Assembly (NCBI RefSeq): GCF_018811945.1
Contig: NZ_JACRVU010000003.1
Coordinates: 124,001-188,000 of the forward strand
DNA from: Gluconobacter sp. P1C6_b
Lineage (GTDB): Bacteria > Pseudomonadota > Alphaproteobacteria > Acetobacterales > Acetobacteraceae
Reading direction: 5' to 3'
Length of the DNA: 64,000 nucleotides
In this document: positions 9,301 through 19,553 of the stretch, piece after piece
Layout of the letters: each line of letters begins with the position of its first letter
Position numbering within the stretch: position 1 is the first letter of the stretch
The notes under the pieces: generated by a model
What the model was told of the DNA's origin: nothing
What the model saw: the letters and a program-made list of their open reading frames with translations, nothing else
Database searches by the model: none
Made by a program: the position numbers and the translations under genes

Positions 9301-9868
9301 TTGTCACCTCCGCTTCCGTCTGGCCCTGCTCGCGCTTGCCAAACAGTTCTGCAGCCTTCTTGCCGCGACGGGAAGCAACATGACGCGGGCTGCTGGCTTT
9401 CTCAAGCGCAGCAAAGGTCGCCTTAATCATGTTGTGCGGGTTCCGCGTACCGAGGCTCTTGGCCACAACGTCATTGACGCCGAGGCTTTCAAACACTGCA
9501 CGCATCGGGCCACCCGCGATAATACCCGTACCGGCTTCAGCCGCACGGACAACAACCTTGCCAGCACCGTAGTGACCGAACGTATCGTGATGAAGGGTAC
9601 GCCCCTCCTTCATCGGTACGCGGATCATCGTGCGCTTCGCGCGCTCGGTTGCCTTGCGGATTGCCTCGGGAACTTCACGGGCCTTGCCCGCACCGTAACC
9701 AACGCGTCCCTTCTGGTCACCAACAACCACGAGGGCAGCGAACGCAAAACGGCGACCACCCTTCACGACCTTGGCGACACGGTTGATGGTTACGAGCTTG
9801 TCGACCAGATCATCGCCCTGCTCGCGCTCACGACCACCACGGCCGCCTTCTCTTGGCTCACGTGCCAT
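9293..9868 (-). CDS. rpsE: 30S ribosomal protein S5
   Basis: The 191-residue protein has a charged, Arg/Gly-rich N-terminal extension. The S5 double-stranded RNA-binding domain follows ([20 protein letters not shown] and [20 protein letters not shown]), and then the C-terminal domain with [21 protein letters not shown]5 helps maintain decoding accuracy at the back of the 30S subunit. Residues around VVKGGRR correspond to the loop where spectinomycin-resistance changes arise in other bacteria, and they look wild type here. Confidence 0.97.
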   Translation of the reverse strand: MAREPREGGRGGREREQGDDLVDKLVTINRVAKVVKGGRRFAFAALVVVGDQKGRVGYGAGKAREVPEAIRKATERAKRTMIRVPMKEGRTLHHDTFGHYGAGKVVVRAAEAGTGIIAGGPMRAVFESLGVNDVVAKSLGTRNPHNMIKATFAALEKASSPRHVASRRGKKAAELFGKREQGQTEAEVTNG

Positions 9869-9880
9869 GTGTGATCCTCC

Positions 9881-10243
9881 TTAGAACGAGAGTCCGCCCT
9901 CACGGGCAGCCTCTGCCAGGGCTTTGACCCGGCCATGATACAGATAAGAGCCGCGGTCGAACACGACGGTCTTGACGCCAGCGGCAACACCGCGCTCGGC
10001 AATCAGCTTGCCGATAACCGTAGCCGCAGACACGTCGGCGCCGGTCTTGCCAGCGTCGCGGAGCGTCTTTTCCAGCGTAGAAGCGCTGGCAAGTGTGCGG
10101 CCCTGTGCATCGTCGATGATCTGGGCGTGAATATGCTTGCTGGAACGGAAGACCGACAAACGCGGCCGGCCGCCGCTCTTGCGACGAAGCTGGAAGCGCA
10201 GCCGCTGACGGCGACGTTCCTGCAATCCTTGCTGCGATGCCAT
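9881..10243 (-). CDS. rplR: 50S ribosomal protein L18
   Basis: The 120-residue protein has the L18 pattern: a basic N-terminus ([20 protein letters not shown]), [27 protein letters not shown], and the end [34 protein letters not shown]18 binds 5S rRNA in the central protuberance together with L5. Its ATG overlaps the rplF stop, and rpsE follows after 12 bases. Order and length are as expected for the spc operon. Confidence 0.97.
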   Translation of the reverse strand: MASQQGLQERRRQRLRFQLRRKSGGRPRLSVFRSSKHIHAQIIDDAQGRTLASASTLEKTLRDAGKTGADVSAATVIGKLIAERGVAAGVKTVVFDRGSYLYHGRVKALAEAAREGGLSF

Positions 10244-10779
10244 TACTTCTTCTTACCTTCCTTACGACGCAGAACCTCGGTCTCGTACCGAACACCTTTG
10301 CCCTTGTAAGGCTCAGGCTTGCGGAAGCTGCGAATATCGAGCGCAACCTGACCAACACGCTGCTTGTCGTTACCTTCAACGACAATCGCGGTCGGACGCG
10401 GAGTGGTGATCTTGATGCCTTCCGGAATCGGATAGACAACATCGTGCGAGAAACCGAGGTTCATCACCAGGTTGGAGCCCTGAACAGCAGCACGGAAACC
10501 CGTACCCTGAATTTCAAGCCCCTTGGAGAAGCCGTCGGACACGCCCTTGACCGTATTGGCGATCAGAGCGCGGGTCGTTCCCCACATGGTCCAGTTTTCG
10601 CGGGAGCGACGACCGACAGGAGCGACGGAAACGTTGCTGCCCTCGATCTTGACTTCCACGTGACGGGACACTGGAACGGTCAGTTCACCGAGCTTGCCCT
10701 TGGCCTTGAAAAAGCCATCAGCAACGGAAACCTGTACGCCAGCCGGAACTTCGACGGGATATTTACCTACGCGAGACAT
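10243..10779 (-). CDS. rplF: 50S ribosomal protein L6
   Basis: This 178-residue protein starts [17 protein letters not shown], the conserved L6 beginning. It has the two duplicated RNA-binding folds and ends in the motif [27 protein letters not shown]6 lies near the factor-binding centre of the 50S subunit. The open frame extends 39 codons further upstream, but that extension overlaps rpsH and has no L6 similarity. The ATG used has AGGAGG-like bases (TAAGGAGGAT) just upstream. Confidence 0.97.
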   Translation of the reverse strand: MSRVGKYPVEVPAGVQVSVADGFFKAKGKLGELTVPVSRHVEVKIEGSNVSVAPVGRRSRENWTMWGTTRALIANTVKGVSDGFSKGLEIQGTGFRAAVQGSNLVMNLGFSHDVVYPIPEGIKITTPRPTAIVVEGNDKQRVGQVALDIRSFRKPEPYKGKGVRYETEVLRRKEGKKK

Positions 10780-10789
10780 GCGATCCTCC

Positions 10790-11188
10790 TTAGAAGACGC
10801 GGCAGAGGACCTCGCCGCCAACGTTGGCAGCGCGAGCCTCGACGTCCGACAGGACGCCACGCGGGGTGGACAGGATCGACACACCAAGGCCGGCATAAAC
10901 GCGCGGAAGTTCCTTGATCTTCGAGTAGACGCGACGGCCGGGCTTGGAAACGCGATGGATTTCCTTGATGACCGGCTGGCCTTCTACATACTTCAGCTCG
11001 ATGCGGAGCTGTGCAACACCCTTGCGGAGTTCTTCGGCTGCGAAGCCACGGATGTAGCCCTCACGCTTCAGAGCTTCCAGAACGCTTGCGCGCAGCTTGG
11101 ATGCAGGCGCAACGCAGACAGCATGACGGGCACGCTGCGCATTGCGGATCCGGGTCAGCATATCGCCCAGTGGATCAGACAAAGACAT
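10790..11188 (-). CDS. rpsH: 30S ribosomal protein S8
   Basis: At 132 residues it has the S8 start [20 protein letters not shown] and the conserved end [22 protein letters not shown], including the STPRGVLSD motif that contacts 16S helix 21. S8 is a primary 30S assembly protein, and in E. coli it represses its own spc operon through the mRNA. Whether that control exists here is not visible directly, but a hairpin lies upstream of rpsN. It precedes rplF by 10 bases. Confidence 0.97.
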   Translation of the reverse strand: MSLSDPLGDMLTRIRNAQRARHAVCVAPASKLRASVLEALKREGYIRGFAAEELRKGVAQLRIELKYVEGQPVIKEIHRVSKPGRRVYSKIKELPRVYAGLGVSILSTPRGVLSDVEARAANVGGEVLCRVF

Positions 11189-11200
11189 TCGATCTACCCT

Positions 11201-11506
11201 TTACCAGCTCGACTTGACCATGCCAGGAATCTGGCCGGCGGAGGCAAGATCACGCAGAGCGATACGGCTCAGCTCGAACTTGCGATAGTTGGCACGGGGG
11301 CGACCAGAAAGCTTGCAACGCAGACGGACGCGCGTAGCGGATCCATTACGCGGCATCTGGGCCAGCTTGAGGGTCGCATCAAAGCGGTCTTCAACCGACA
11401 GTGTGCGATCCTTGATGATGTTCTTGAGAGCGGTCCGCTTTTCCTTGTCGCGCTTCACCAGGGCAGCGCGATGGTTATTACGGTTTACCGCTGAGACCTT
11501 CGCCAT
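11201..11506 (-). CDS. rpsN: 30S ribosomal protein S14 (zinc-free type)
   Basis: This 101-residue S14 is the long form without the CxxC zinc ribbon. It starts [20 protein letters not shown] and ends with [20 protein letters not shown] and [12 protein letters not shown]14 sits in the 30S head next to S3 and S10. Unlike its neighbours it is separated from the upstream gene rplE by a 132-base gap that contains a perfect hairpin, and the gap to rpsH downstream is only 12 bases. Confidence 0.97.
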   Translation of the reverse strand: MAKVSAVNRNNHRAALVKRDKEKRTALKNIIKDRTLSVEDRFDATLKLAQMPRNGSATRVRLRCKLSGRPRANYRKFELSRIALRDLASAGQIPGMVKSSW

Positions 11507-11577
11507 CTCGAATTTTCTCCCGGAACCTGTCAGGCCTATCCCGACGGTTTTCCAATCAGCGTGTCTATAAAGGAAAG

Positions 11578-11598
11578 CGGCCTTCCAATGGAAGGCCG
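11578..11598 (-). promoter_or_regulatory. Hairpin in the rplE-rpsN gap
   Basis: CGGCCTTCC (11578-11586) and GGAAGGCCG (11590-11598) form a perfect 9-bp stem with a 3-base loop in the 132-base gap between rplE and rpsN. No T-run follows on the minus strand, so it does not look like an intrinsic terminator. Most gaps in the rest of this operon are under 20 bases. It may be an RNA-processing or translational control site. Confidence 0.55.
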
Positions 11599-11638
11599 AA
11601 TCCTGATTTTAACCGTGATCGGTCTGAAAAATTATGGA

Positions 11639-12202
11639 TCAGCCGTTGAACGGCAGATCAAAGGCCTTCAGCAGGGCCTTTGCTTCAGCATCAGACTTGG
11701 CGCTGGTCACGAAAATGATATCCATGCCGCGGACGGCATCGATCTTGTCATATTCGATCTCAGGAAACACGATCTGTTCCTTGATGCCCATGGCGAAGTT
11801 GCCATGTCCATCAAAGCCCTTGTTTGCCGGCAGACCGCGGAAATCGCGGATACGCGGCATGGCGATCGTCACCAGACGGTCAAGAAACTCGTACATGCGG
11901 GCACGACGAAGCGTAACCTTGCAGCCGATGGGCAGGCCTTCACGGATCTTGAAACCGGCAATAGCCTTGCGGGCCAGGGTCTTGACGGGCTTCTGACCGG
12001 AAATGACAGTCATTTCCGCAACAGCAGCATCAAGCTTCTTCTGGTCGCCTGCGGCTTCACCAACACCCATGTTCAGCACGATCTTCTCGAGCTTGGGAAC
12101 CTGGAGTTCGTTGGCGTAACCGAACTGCTCACGCAGCTGCTTCTTCAGAACGTCTTCGTAGCGCTGGTGCAGACGCGGCAAAGCGTTTTTATATTCGCTC
12201 AT
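11639..12202 (-). CDS. rplE: 50S ribosomal protein L5
   Basis: The 187-residue protein shows [20 protein letters not shown], the 5S rRNA-binding start of L5, then [20 protein letters not shown] and [20 protein letters not shown] near the end. L5 binds 5S rRNA in the central protuberance and contacts S13 across the subunit bridge. It follows rplX after 11 bases. The gap downstream to rpsN is unusually long and holds a hairpin. Confidence 0.97.
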   Translation of the reverse strand: MSEYKNALPRLHQRYEDVLKKQLREQFGYANELQVPKLEKIVLNMGVGEAAGDQKKLDAAVAEMTVISGQKPVKTLARKAIAGFKIREGLPIGCKVTLRRARMYEFLDRLVTIAMPRIRDFRGLPANKGFDGHGNFAMGIKEQIVFPEIEYDKIDAVRGMDIIFVTSAKSDAEAKALLKAFDLPFNG

Positions 12203-12213
12203 TGTTGCGCTCC

Positions 12214-12534
12214 TCAGCCTTCGATCACTTCGCCGGTTGCCTTGGCAACTCGAACCTTGCGACCGTCTTCCAGAATACGGAAACCAACGCGCGTCGGCTT
12301 GCCGCTCTTCGGATCAACCAGCTTCAGGTTGGACAGGTGGATCGGCATTTCGCGCTCGATGATCCCACCTTCTCCGCCCATGCGGTTAGGCTTCGTGTGA
12401 CGCTTGGCAACGGCCACGCCACGCACAACAGCCTTCTCGGCCTTCGGCATCACAGCGAGGACTTCGCCACGAACGCCACGGGACTTGCCGGAGAGGACCA
12501 GAACCTGGTCACCCTTCTTGATACGAGCAGCCAT
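12214..12534 (-). CDS. rplX: 50S ribosomal protein L24
   Basis: This 106-residue protein begins with the KOW motif, [20 protein letters not shown], followed by [20 protein letters not shown] and [19 protein letters not shown], all diagnostic of L24. L24 is an assembly initiator of the 50S subunit near the tunnel exit. Its start overlaps the rplN stop by one base (TAATG type), and rplE follows 11 bases after its stop. Confidence 0.97.
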   Translation of the reverse strand: MAARIKKGDQVLVLSGKSRGVRGEVLAVMPKAEKAVVRGVAVAKRHTKPNRMGGEGGIIEREMPIHLSNLKLVDPKSGKPTRVGFRILEDGRKVRVAKATGEVIEG

Positions 12535-12902
12535 TACAGCACCTCCGGAGCCAGCGAGATGATCTTCATGAACTTGCGCGCACGCAGTTCACGAACCACC
12601 GGGCCAAAGATACGTGTACCAATCGGCTCCTGCTGCTTGTTCAGCAGAACGGCAGCATTCTTGTCGAAGCGGATGGCGGAGCCATCTGCACGACGGACCG
12701 GGTAGGAGGTGCGAACGATAACGGCCTGATGGACGTCACCCTTCTTCACCTTGCCGCGGGGAATTGCTTCCTTGACGGACACGACAATGACGTCGCCGAC
12801 CGAGGCGGTCTTCCGCTTGGAACCGCCCAGCACCTTGATGCACTGCACCCGACGTGCGCCGGAGTTGTCGGCGACGTCCAGGTTGGTCTCGGGATGAATC
12901 AT
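12534..12902 (-). CDS. rplN: 50S ribosomal protein L14
   Basis: At 122 residues it has the exact family length. The start is [20 protein letters not shown], with [20 protein letters not shown] and ending [22 protein letters not shown]14 contacts 16S rRNA at bridge B8 and is the ribosome docking site of silencing factor RsfS in other bacteria. It lies 12 bases after rpsQ and overlaps rplX by one base. Confidence 0.98.
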   Translation of the reverse strand: MIHPETNLDVADNSGARRVQCIKVLGGSKRKTASVGDVIVVSVKEAIPRGKVKKGDVHQAVIVRTSYPVRRADGSAIRFDKNAAVLLNKQQEPIGTRIFGPVVRELRARKFMKIISLAPEVL

Positions 12903-12914
12903 GTGCCTACCCCC

Positions 12915-13187
12915 TTATGCGCTGACGGAAGAGGAGGCAGAAGCCAGATCCTCTCCGTTGCGCGACACGACAGACCACGTCTTGCGCTTGGAGATCGGTG
13001 CGCATTCTTCAATGCGGACCAGGTCACCCGTCTGGCAGACGTTCTCTTCGTCATGAGCCGCATACTTCTTGGAGCGGCGAATAAACTTCTTGTAGAGCGG
13101 ATGCATGATGCGACGATCGACAAGAACGGTAACCGTCTTGTCCATCTTGTCGCTCGTGACCCTACCCGTCAGGACGCGCCTTGGCAT
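12915..13187 (-). CDS. rpsQ: 30S ribosomal protein S17
   Basis: The 90-residue protein starts [20 protein letters not shown] and contains [22 protein letters not shown], the S17 OB-fold. It ends with an Ala/Ser-rich tail. S17 is a primary 16S rRNA-binding protein. The frame stays open 16 codons further upstream, but the ATG used has an AGGAGAC site and the conserved start. The alternative would run into rpmC. Confidence 0.96.
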   Translation of the reverse strand: MPRRVLTGRVTSDKMDKTVTVLVDRRIMHPLYKKFIRRSKKYAAHDEENVCQTGDLVRIEECAPISKRKTWSVVSRNGEDLASASSSVSA

Positions 13188-13200
13188 CGTCCGTCTCCTC

Positions 13201-13434
13201 TCAGGACTTAGCGGCGGACGTTTTGGCGCCCGCACGGTTCTTCGATTGATGAGCCAGTGTCTTGATACGTGCTACTGCACGGCGCACGACCTTGACGCGG
13301 CTTGTGTTCTCCGACTGCCCGGTGGCAGCCGAAAAACGGTGATTGATCTGTTCGCGTTTGAGATCGAGCAGAAGAGCGTTCAGCTCGTCCTCGCTCTTCA
13401 CGCGCAGATCGGCAGGCTTGTACGTGTCGGCCAT
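13201..13434 (-). CDS. rpmC: 50S ribosomal protein L29
   Basis: This 77-residue protein shows the two-helix L29 fold, with [21 protein letters not shown] and [19 protein letters not shown] basic, Ala-rich tail extends it slightly beyond the 63-67 residues typical of E. coli. L29 sits near the tunnel exit next to L23. The start overlaps the rplP stop as TAATG, and rpsQ follows after 13 bases. Confidence 0.95.
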   Translation of the reverse strand: MADTYKPADLRVKSEDELNALLLDLKREQINHRFSAATGQSENTSRVKVVRRAVARIKTLAHQSKNRAGAKTSAAKS

Positions 13435-13850
13435 TACGCGTCTCCGATACGCTGAACGAACTTGGTCTTGATCGGAAGCTTTGCAGCGCCCAGACTCAGG
13501 GCCAGCTTGGCAACCTCAGGCGGAACGCCTTCGATCTCGAACAGGATACGACCCGGCTTGACACGTGCTGCCCAGTACTCGGGGTTACCCTTACCGGAGC
13601 CCATACGCACTTCTGCAGGCTTTGTCGAGACCGGAGTGTCCGGAAAGATACGAATCCACACACGACCGGCACGCTTCATGGCACGCGTGATCGCACGACG
13701 GGAGGCTTCGATCTGGCGAGCGGTGATCCGCTCCGGCTCCAGCGCCTTCAGGCCGAAGGCACCGAAGTTCAGCTGGGTTCCGCTTTTCGCCAGACCGTGA
13801 ATGCGGCCCTTGTGGGCCTTACGAAACTTTGTCCGCTTCGGGGAAAGCAT
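13434..13850 (-). CDS. rplP: 50S ribosomal protein L16
   Basis: The 138-residue protein begins [20 protein letters not shown], then [20 protein letters not shown] and [20 protein letters not shown], which are diagnostic of L16. L16 lies at the A-site side of the peptidyl-transferase region and organises tRNA accommodation. It is the gene after rpsC in the S10 operon, from which a 57-base gap separates it. Its stop overlaps the rpmC start. Confidence 0.98.
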   Translation of the reverse strand: MLSPKRTKFRKAHKGRIHGLAKSGTQLNFGAFGLKALEPERITARQIEASRRAITRAMKRAGRVWIRIFPDTPVSTKPAEVRMGSGKGNPEYWAARVKPGRILFEIEGVPPEVAKLALSLGAAKLPIKTKFVQRIGDA

Positions 13851-13907
13851 GTTGTTAAATCCTCAAATCAGCACCAGCAATGGAACTGTGAGCTTTCGCT
13901 CACAGTC

Positions 13908-14585
13908 TTAGCGCTGGGGAGCCTGCTCCGCAGCACGACGATCCTGTGCCAGCGGGTCATGAGCCAGGATCTCACCCTTGAAGATCCATACCTTCACACC
14001 GCAGGTGCCATACGTTGTCTTGGCAGTTGCCGTACCGTAATCGATGTCGGCGCGAAGCGTATGCAGGGGAACGCGTCCCTCACGATACTTTTCGGCACGA
14101 GCGATTTCAGCACCACCCAGACGACCACCGCAGGTGATCCGGATGCCCTGGGCACCAAGACGCATTGCGGACTGAATTGCGCGCTTCATGGCACGACGGA
14201 AAGCAACACGACGTTCCAGCTGCTGAGCAATGTTCTCGGCAACGAGGGTCGCATCGATTTCCGGCTTGCGGATCTCGACGATGTTCAGCGCCACGTCGGT
14301 CTTCGCCATGCGGCTCAGTTCCTTGCGGAGCGCGTCGATGTCCTGACCCTTCTTGCCGATCACGACGCCCGGACGGGCGGCGTAGATCGTCACGCGGGGC
14401 TTCTTGGCCGGACGCTCGATAACAACGCGGGACACGCCTGCGCCGGACAGCTTGCGACGCAGGAATGCACGAAGCTTCAGGTCTTCATGCAGCAGACGTG
14501 CGTAGTCTTGACCAGCGTACCAGCGGCTGTCCCAAGTACGGTTGACGCCGAGCCGAAGCCCGATCGGATTGACCTTGTGTCCCAT
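13908..14585 (-). CDS. rpsC: 30S ribosomal protein S3
   Basis: This 225-residue protein starts [20 protein letters not shown]. It has the KH domain [20 protein letters not shown] (GxxG loop GKKG near residue 85) and a C-terminal domain with [20 protein letters not shown] and [16 protein letters not shown]3 lines the mRNA entry tunnel of the 30S subunit and has helicase-like residues there. It follows rplV by three bases. Confidence 0.98.
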   Translation of the reverse strand: MGHKVNPIGLRLGVNRTWDSRWYAGQDYARLLHEDLKLRAFLRRKLSGAGVSRVVIERPAKKPRVTIYAARPGVVIGKKGQDIDALRKELSRMAKTDVALNIVEIRKPEIDATLVAENIAQQLERRVAFRRAMKRAIQSAMRLGAQGIRITCGGRLGGAEIARAEKYREGRVPLHTLRADIDYGTATAKTTYGTCGVKVWIFKGEILAHDPLAQDRRAAEQAPQR

Positions 14586-14588
14586 GGA

Positions 14589-15017
14589 TCAGGCTGCCTT
14601 CTGCTCTTTGTTGGTTCCGCGAGACGGCTTCGTCTCTTCCGGTGCTTCTGCACGCTCGGCAACAACAATCTTCAGGTGGCTGAAGAACTTCTCGACGCGA
14701 GCGGAACGACCACGGCCACGAGCGTGGAAACGCTTCATAACGATGGACTTGCCCACTTCTGCCGTCTTGACCACCAGCTGATCGACATCGAGCTGGTGAT
14801 TGTTCTCAGCATTGGCCACGGCGCTCTCAAGAGTCTTCTTGACCTGCTGCGCGATACGACGACGCGAGAAGGTCAGAGCGGCGATAGCCTTGTCAGCCGG
14901 CTGGTTGCGGATCATCGCCGCGACCAGGTTCAGCTTGCGCGGGCTGACGCGGATGTTGCGGGCAACTGCCTGCGCTTCCGTATCAGCGAGCGTGCGGATG
15001 TGCTTCGGCTTGCTCAT
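14589..15017 (-). CDS. rplV: 50S ribosomal protein L22
   Basis: The 142-residue protein has [20 protein letters not shown] at its start and the tunnel-lining hairpin region [20 protein letters not shown], whose loop contacts macrolides and nascent chains. A C-terminal Glu/Lys extension (about 25 residues) goes beyond the E. coli length and is common in Alphaproteobacteria. It begins two bases after the rpsS stop, and rpsC follows after three bases. Confidence 0.97.
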   Translation of the reverse strand: MSKPKHIRTLADTEAQAVARNIRVSPRKLNLVAAMIRNQPADKAIAALTFSRRRIAQQVKKTLESAVANAENNHQLDVDQLVVKTAEVGKSIVMKRFHARGRGRSARVEKFFSHLKIVVAERAEAPEETKPSRGTNKEQKAA

Positions 15018-15019
15018 TT

Positions 15020-15298
15020 TCAGCCCCGCTTCGACTTCTTGTCAGAGCCATGACCGGTGTAGGTCCGCGTCGGCGAGAACTCACCGAACTTGTGACCGAC
15101 CATGTTCTCCGTGACCTGCACAGGCAGGAACTTGTGACCATTATAGACGCCGAACGTAAGCCCGACGAACTGCGGAAGGATCGTCGAACGACGCGACCAG
15201 ATCTTGATCACTTCATTACGACCCGAAGCGCGGGACGCTTCAGCCTTACCGAACAGATACCCGTCAACGAACGGGCCCTTCCAGACGGAACGTGCCAT
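15020..15298 (-). CDS. rpsS: 30S ribosomal protein S19
   Basis: A 92-residue protein starting [20 protein letters not shown], with [20 protein letters not shown] and [20 protein letters not shown], the standard S19 sequence. S19 binds S13 and 16S rRNA in the 30S head and contacts the A-site tRNA elbow region. It lies between rplB and rplV in the S10 operon with short gaps (16 and 2 bases). Confidence 0.98.
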   Translation of the reverse strand: MARSVWKGPFVDGYLFGKAEASRASGRNEVIKIWSRRSTILPQFVGLTFGVYNGHKFLPVQVTENMVGHKFGEFSPTRTYTGHGSDKKSKRG

Positions 15299-15314
15299 CT
15301 CTGTTTGCCCCCTC

Positions 15315-16145
15315 TTACTTGCCGGACTTACGGCGACGGATGATCAGGCTATCCGTCTTTTTGTTAACACGCGTCTTGTAACCCTTGGTCGGAACACCCC
15401 ACGGCGTAACCGGATGACGGCCACCAGAGGTCCGGCCTTCACCACCACCATGCGGATGGTCAACCGGGTTCATGACAACGCCACGGTTATGCGGGCGACG
15501 TCCGAGCCAGCGGGAACGACCGGCCTTGCCCATGTGCTGGTTCATATTGTCCGGGTTGGACACGGCACCAACGGTTGCCATGCATTCACCGCGAACAAGA
15601 CGCAGCTCACCGGACTGCAGCTTGACCTGTGCGTAGCCGGCATCCTTGCCAACCAGCTGGGCATACGTGCCAGCGGAGCGGGCCAGCTTGCCACCAGCGC
15701 CCTGCTTGAGCTCGATGTTGTGCACGATCGTTCCGACCGGCATTGCACCCAGCGGCATGGCGTTGCCAGGCTTGACGTCCGTATGGGCGCCGGAGATGAC
15801 GCGATCGCCAACCTTCACGCGCTGCGGAGCAAGGATGTAGGCGAGCTCGCCATCTTCATACTTGATCAGCGCAATGAACGCCGTGCGGTTCGGATCGTAT
15901 TCGAGACGCTCGACCGTTGCGGCCACATCGAACTTGCGACGCTTGAAGTCGACATAACGATAGGACTGCTTGTGCCCGCCGCCACGGAAACGAACCGTGG
16001 TGCGACCGTGATTGTTACGGCCGCCCGACTTGTTCTTGCCTTCCGTCAGCTGCTTGACCGGCTTGCCCTTGAAGAGCTCGCTGCGGTCAATCAGCACGGT
16101 GCCGCGTGTGCTCGGCGTCGTGGGATTAAAGTGCTTGAGTGCCAT
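15315..16145 (-). CDS. rplB: 50S ribosomal protein L2
   Basis: At 276 residues it has the L2 start [20 protein letters not shown], the RNA-binding [20 protein letters not shown], and the C-terminal motif [18 protein letters not shown]. The conserved His in that motif equals His229 of E. coli, next to the peptidyl-transferase centre. L2 forms bridge B7b and is essential for 50S activity. It follows rplW by 16 bases and precedes rpsS by 16 bases. Confidence 0.98.
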   Translation of the reverse strand: MALKHFNPTTPSTRGTVLIDRSELFKGKPVKQLTEGKNKSGGRNNHGRTTVRFRGGGHKQSYRYVDFKRRKFDVAATVERLEYDPNRTAFIALIKYEDGELAYILAPQRVKVGDRVISGAHTDVKPGNAMPLGAMPVGTIVHNIELKQGAGGKLARSAGTYAQLVGKDAGYAQVKLQSGELRLVRGECMATVGAVSNPDNMNQHMGKAGRSRWLGRRPHNRGVVMNPVDHPHGGGEGRTSGGRHPVTPWGVPTKGYKTRVNKKTDSLIIRRRKSGK

Positions 16146-16161
16146 GGTATCCTACCCCGCG

Positions 16162-16503
16162 TCAGCCCAGCTTGGCTGTAAGGTCAATGGACTGACCTTC
16201 AGCAAGCTGTACATACGCCTTCTTGATGTCCGAGCGACGGCCGGGACGACCCTTGACGCGCTTGACCTTGCCCTTCTGGACCAGCGTGTTCACGCCGGTA
16301 ACCTTCACATTGAAGAGCTTCTCAACCGCAGCCTTGATCTGAGGCTTCGTCGCACCGGGAGCGACCTTGAACACCACCTGGTTACGCTCGGAAAGAAGCG
16401 TAGCCTTTTCGGTGATCAGCGGTGCACGGACCACGTCGTACAGGGCTTCCTGCGACATGTTCTGTGCCGTCTTGTGTGCGTTCATGACGGTATTGGTGGT
16501 CAT
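16162..16503 (-). CDS. rplW: 50S ribosomal protein L23
   Basis: This 113-residue protein carries [20 protein letters not shown] and the rRNA-binding [20 protein letters not shown], then [21 protein letters not shown]23 sits at the tunnel exit and docks trigger factor, SRP and SecYEG. About 15 extra residues precede the conserved YDVVRAPL. The start used overlaps the rplD stop as ATGA, and internal ATGs at residues 7 and 16 are possible alternatives. Confidence 0.94.
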   Translation of the reverse strand: MTTNTVMNAHKTAQNMSQEALYDVVRAPLITEKATLLSERNQVVFKVAPGATKPQIKAAVEKLFNVKVTGVNTLVQKGKVKRVKGRPGRRSDIKKAYVQLAEGQSIDLTAKLG

Positions 16504-17114
16504 GCCAGACGCTCCTTAAGACCCTCAAGACCGGCGCGGGTGATGACCAGCACGTCGTGGTTGAGGATGTCATAGACGTTTGCACCAATGGTCGGCAGAA
16601 CGTCGATCTTCGGCAGATTGGCGATTGCGCGAGCGAACTGCTCGTCAACAGCGCCATCAACGATCAGCGCGGACGTCCAGCCCAGGGCCTTGATCTTCGC
16701 TGCGGCTTCACGGGTCTTGGTGACACCGTTGGCTGCATCGAGAACGATCAGCTTGCCCTCGGCTGCCTTCTGCGACAAGGCGCAGATCAGGCCGAGACGA
16801 CGGACCTTCTTGGGAAGGTCATAGCCGTGGTCGCGAACGACCGGACCATGGACAACGCCACCCGTACGGAACTGCGGTGCACGCAGGGAGCCCTGACGGG
16901 CAGAACCCGTGCCCTTCTGGCGGTAAGGCTTCTTGGTCGTGCCAGAAATCTCACCCATGCCCTTCGTACGGTGCGTACCGGCACGGCGCTTTGCGAGCTG
17001 CCAGTGCACAACACGTGCCATGATGTCAGAGCGCGGAGTGACCGCGAAAATCTCTTCCGGAAGCGCGACAGAGCCTGCGCTACCATTATCGAGGGTCTTG
17101 ATATCGTATTCCAT
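16500..17114 (-). CDS. rplD: 50S ribosomal protein L4
   Basis: The 204-residue protein contains [20 protein letters not shown] and [20 protein letters not shown], the tunnel-constriction loop of L4, followed by [20 protein letters not shown]. In E. coli L4 also represses the S10 operon by attenuation. No leader matching that system is obvious here, although a hairpin precedes rpsJ. The ATG at 17114 has GAGGGG upstream. A TTG 15 bases earlier is part of the rplC end and was rejected. It lies 11 bases downstream of rplC by this start. Confidence 0.97.
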   Translation of the reverse strand: MEYDIKTLDNGSAGSVALPEEIFAVTPRSDIMARVVHWQLAKRRAGTHRTKGMGEISGTTKKPYRQKGTGSARQGSLRAPQFRTGGVVHGPVVRDHGYDLPKKVRRLGLICALSQKAAEGKLIVLDAANGVTKTREAAAKIKALGWTSALIVDGAVDEQFARAIANLPKIDVLPTIGANVYDILNHDVLVITRAGLEGLKERLA

Positions 17115-17125
17115 GCCCCTCGTCC

Positions 17126-17809
17126 TCAACCGGCGGCCGCCACTGTTGCTGCCGGATACGGCGCATCAGCATGGCGAGCCTTCTTGATTGCATCGCGAAT
17201 CAGCACAAGGCCGTTCTTCGCACCAGGAATTGCACCCCTGACCATGATCAGGTTGCGCTCTTCATCCACGGCAGCGACCTCAAGGTTCAGCGTGGTAACA
17301 CGCTCGTCACCCATGTGACCTGCCATCTTCTTTCCCTTGAAGACCTTGCCAGGATCCTGGCGCTGGCCTGTAGAACCATGGGAACGGTGGCTGATGGAGA
17401 CGCCGTGGGACGCTTCGAGACCTGCGAAGTTATGACGCTTCATAACACCCGCAAAACCCTTGCCCTTGCTCTGGCCCGTGACGTCAACTTTCTGCCCCAC
17501 AACGAAGTGAGCAGCGGACAGCTTGGTTCCAGCTTCCAGCAGGGCGTCTTCAGAGACGCGGAACTCCGCCAGATGCTTCTTTGGCTCGACCTTGGTCCGG
17601 GCAAAATGGCCACGGTTTGCCTTGGTGACATTCTTCACCTTGGCATTACCAAGTCCGAGCTGAATGGCGGTGTAGCCATCGCGCTCGTTCGTGCGGGCAT
17701 CCACAACCTCGACATTGTCAAGGTGAAGGACCGTCACAGGCACATGCGTGCCATCTTCCTTAAACAGCCGGGTCATTCCCAGCTTCTTTGCAATCAATCC
17801 GGTTCGCAT
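17126..17809 (-). CDS. rplC: 50S ribosomal protein L3
   Basis: A 227-residue L3: [20 protein letters not shown] at the start, [20 protein letters not shown] in the globular part, and the extended loop [20 protein letters not shown] that reaches the peptidyl-transferase centre. The Gln of GQRQDPGK corresponds to the residue N5-methylated by PrmB in other bacteria. A short Ala-rich tail ends the protein. It follows rpsJ by 10 bases. Confidence 0.98.
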   Translation of the reverse strand: MRTGLIAKKLGMTRLFKEDGTHVPVTVLHLDNVEVVDARTNERDGYTAIQLGLGNAKVKNVTKANRGHFARTKVEPKKHLAEFRVSEDALLEAGTKLSAAHFVVGQKVDVTGQSKGKGFAGVMKRHNFAGLEASHGVSISHRSHGSTGQRQDPGKVFKGKKMAGHMGDERVTTLNLEVAAVDEERNLIMVRGAIPGAKNGLVLIRDAIKKARHADAPYPAATVAAAG

Positions 17810-17819
17810 CGTCTGGACC

Positions 17820-18128
17820 TTAGAGTTTGATCTCGACGTCCACGCCAGCGGCGAGGTCGAGCTTCATGAGGGCGTCCACGGTCTGCGGGGTCGGCTCGAC
17901 AATGTCGAGCAGCCGGCGGTGAGTCCGAATTTCGAACTGTTCGCGGCTTTTCTTATCCACGTGTGGCGAGCGGTTCACCGTGAACCGTTCGATATGCGTC
18001 GGCAGCGGGATCGGACCCCGAACCCGCGCACCCGTACGCTTCGCCGTGTTTACGATCTCCTTGGTGCTGTTGTCCAGCACGCGATGATCGTACGCCTTAA
18101 GGCGAATGCGGATGTTCTGGTTGTCCAT
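17820..18128 (-). CDS. rpsJ: 30S ribosomal protein S10 (NusE)
   Basis: The 102-residue protein starts [20 protein letters not shown] and continues [20 protein letters not shown] and [18 protein letters not shown], the S10 signature. Besides its 30S head role, S10 is NusE, a partner of NusB and NusG in antitermination. The frame is open seven codons further upstream, but the start used gives the usual length. It is the first gene of the S10 set, separated from tuf by 119 bases that contain a perfect hairpin. Confidence 0.97.
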   Translation of the reverse strand: MDNQNIRIRLKAYDHRVLDNSTKEIVNTAKRTGARVRGPIPLPTHIERFTVNRSPHVDKKSREQFEIRTHRRLLDIVEPTPQTVDALMKLDLAAGVDVEIKL

Positions 18129-18191
18129 GTTCTTGTTCGTCCAACTCAAAAATTCGGGTGTCGTCCTACTGCCATTGCCCCTGAAAGGGAA

Positions 18192-18218
18192 CCCCGGTCA
18201 GAAAAAATCTGACCGGGG
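18192..18218 (-). promoter_or_regulatory. Hairpin between tuf and rpsJ
   Basis: CCCCGGTCAGA (18192-18202) and TCTGACCGGGG (18208-18218) form a perfect 11-bp stem with a 5-base loop, 30 bases after the tuf stop. On the minus strand it is followed by TTCCCTTTC rather than a continuous T-run. It may be a leaky terminator or processing site separating tuf from the S10 genes. Confidence 0.6.
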
Positions 18219-18247
18219 CTGTCAAAGCCAACGGCTAAACGCAGGAC

Positions 18248-19438
18248 TTAGGCGGTGATGGAAGAAACCACACCGGCACCCACGGTACGGCCACCTTCAC
18301 GGATAGCGAAGCGCAGGCCTTCGTCCATGGCGATCGGAGCGATCAGCTCCACATCCATGGCAACGTTGTCACCCGGCATGACCATTTCCGTGCCTTCCGG
18401 CAGCGTCACGACGCCCGTGACGTCGGTCGTACGGAAATAGAACTGCGGGCGGTAGTTCGTGAAGAACGGCGTGTGACGGCCACCCTCTTCCTTCGTGAGG
18501 ATGTAAGCCTCAGCCTTGAACTTCTTGTGCGGCGTGATGGAGCCGGGCTTTGCCAGAACCTGGCCACGCTCGACGTCTTCACGCTTCGTGCCACGAACCA
18601 GTGCACCGATGTTGTCACCGGCTTCACCGCGATCGAGCAGCTTGCGGAACATCTCGACGCCCGTAACGGTCGTCTTGACGGTGTCCTTCAGGCCAACGAT
18701 TTCGACTTCGTCGCCCACGTTGACAACGCCGCGCTCGACACGACCCGTGACAACCGTACCACGACCCGAGATCGAGAACACATCTTCGATCGGCATCAGG
18801 AACGGACGGTCAACCGGACGCTCCGGCTGCGGGATGTAGGCATCAACCTGCGTCATCAGTTCGAGAACGCGGTCTTCGCCGATGGACGGATCGCCATCTT
18901 CCAGCGTCACAAGAGCGGAGCCCTTGACGATGGGGATATCGTCGCCCGGGAACTGGTAGGAAGACAGAAGCTCACGAACTTCCATTTCCACGAGCTCGAG
19001 CAGCTCCGGATCGTCAACCTGGTCAACCTTGTTCAGGAACACGACCAGTGCCGGCACGCCAACCTGACGGGCAAGCAGGATGTGCTCGCGGGTCTGCGGC
19101 ATCGGACCATCAGCAGCGGACACGACGAGGATCGCGCCGTCCATCTGAGCTGCACCCGTGATCATGTTCTTCACGTAGTCAGCATGGCCCGGGCAGTCGA
19201 CGTGAGCGTAGTGACGGTCAGCCGTCTCGTACTCAACGTGAGCCGTGGAAATGGTGATACCACGGGCGCGCTCTTCCGGAGCCTTGTCGATCTGGTCGTA
19301 CGCGCTGTAGGTGGCGCCGCCGGTCTTAGCCAGCGTCTTGGTGATTGCAGCAGTCAGCGAGGTCTTGCCGTGATCGACGTGACCGATGGTGCCGATGTTG
19401 CAGTGCGGCTTCGTCCGCTCGAATTTAGCCTTTGCCAT
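18248..19438 (-). CDS. tuf: Elongation factor Tu
   Basis: The 396-residue GTPase shows [11 protein letters not shown] (G1), the switch region [25 protein letters not shown] (G3), NKVD (G4) and the beta-barrel domains with [20 protein letters not shown] and [22 protein letters not shown]-Tu delivers aminoacyl-tRNA to the ribosome. GGAGA precedes the start by six bases. It lies directly after rpsG, with fusA missing from its usual place between them. Only one tuf copy is in the window, and a second elsewhere cannot be excluded. Confidence 0.98.
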   Translation of the reverse strand: MAKAKFERTKPHCNIGTIGHVDHGKTSLTAAITKTLAKTGGATYSAYDQIDKAPEERARGITISTAHVEYETADRHYAHVDCPGHADYVKNMITGAAQMDGAILVVSAADGPMPQTREHILLARQVGVPALVVFLNKVDQVDDPELLELVEMEVRELLSSYQFPGDDIPIVKGSALVTLEDGDPSIGEDRVLELMTQVDAYIPQPERPVDRPFLMPIEDVFSISGRGTVVTGRVERGVVNVGDEVEIVGLKDTVKTTVTGVEMFRKLLDRGEAGDNIGALVRGTKREDVERGQVLAKPGSITPHKKFKAEAYILTKEEGGRHTPFFTNYRPQFYFRTTDVTGVVTLPEGTEMVMPGDNVAMDVELIAPIAMDEGLRFAIREGGRTVGAGVVSSITA

Positions 19439-19553
19439 CGTCTTTCTCCAAAACCCCGCTCCACCTGGAACGGGAGTAAGACTGAAAGTTCAAACCAGTC
19501 AGTGCCCGACCCAGAGATCGAGACACTGCCGGAAGCCCTTTAACCGGTTCTGA

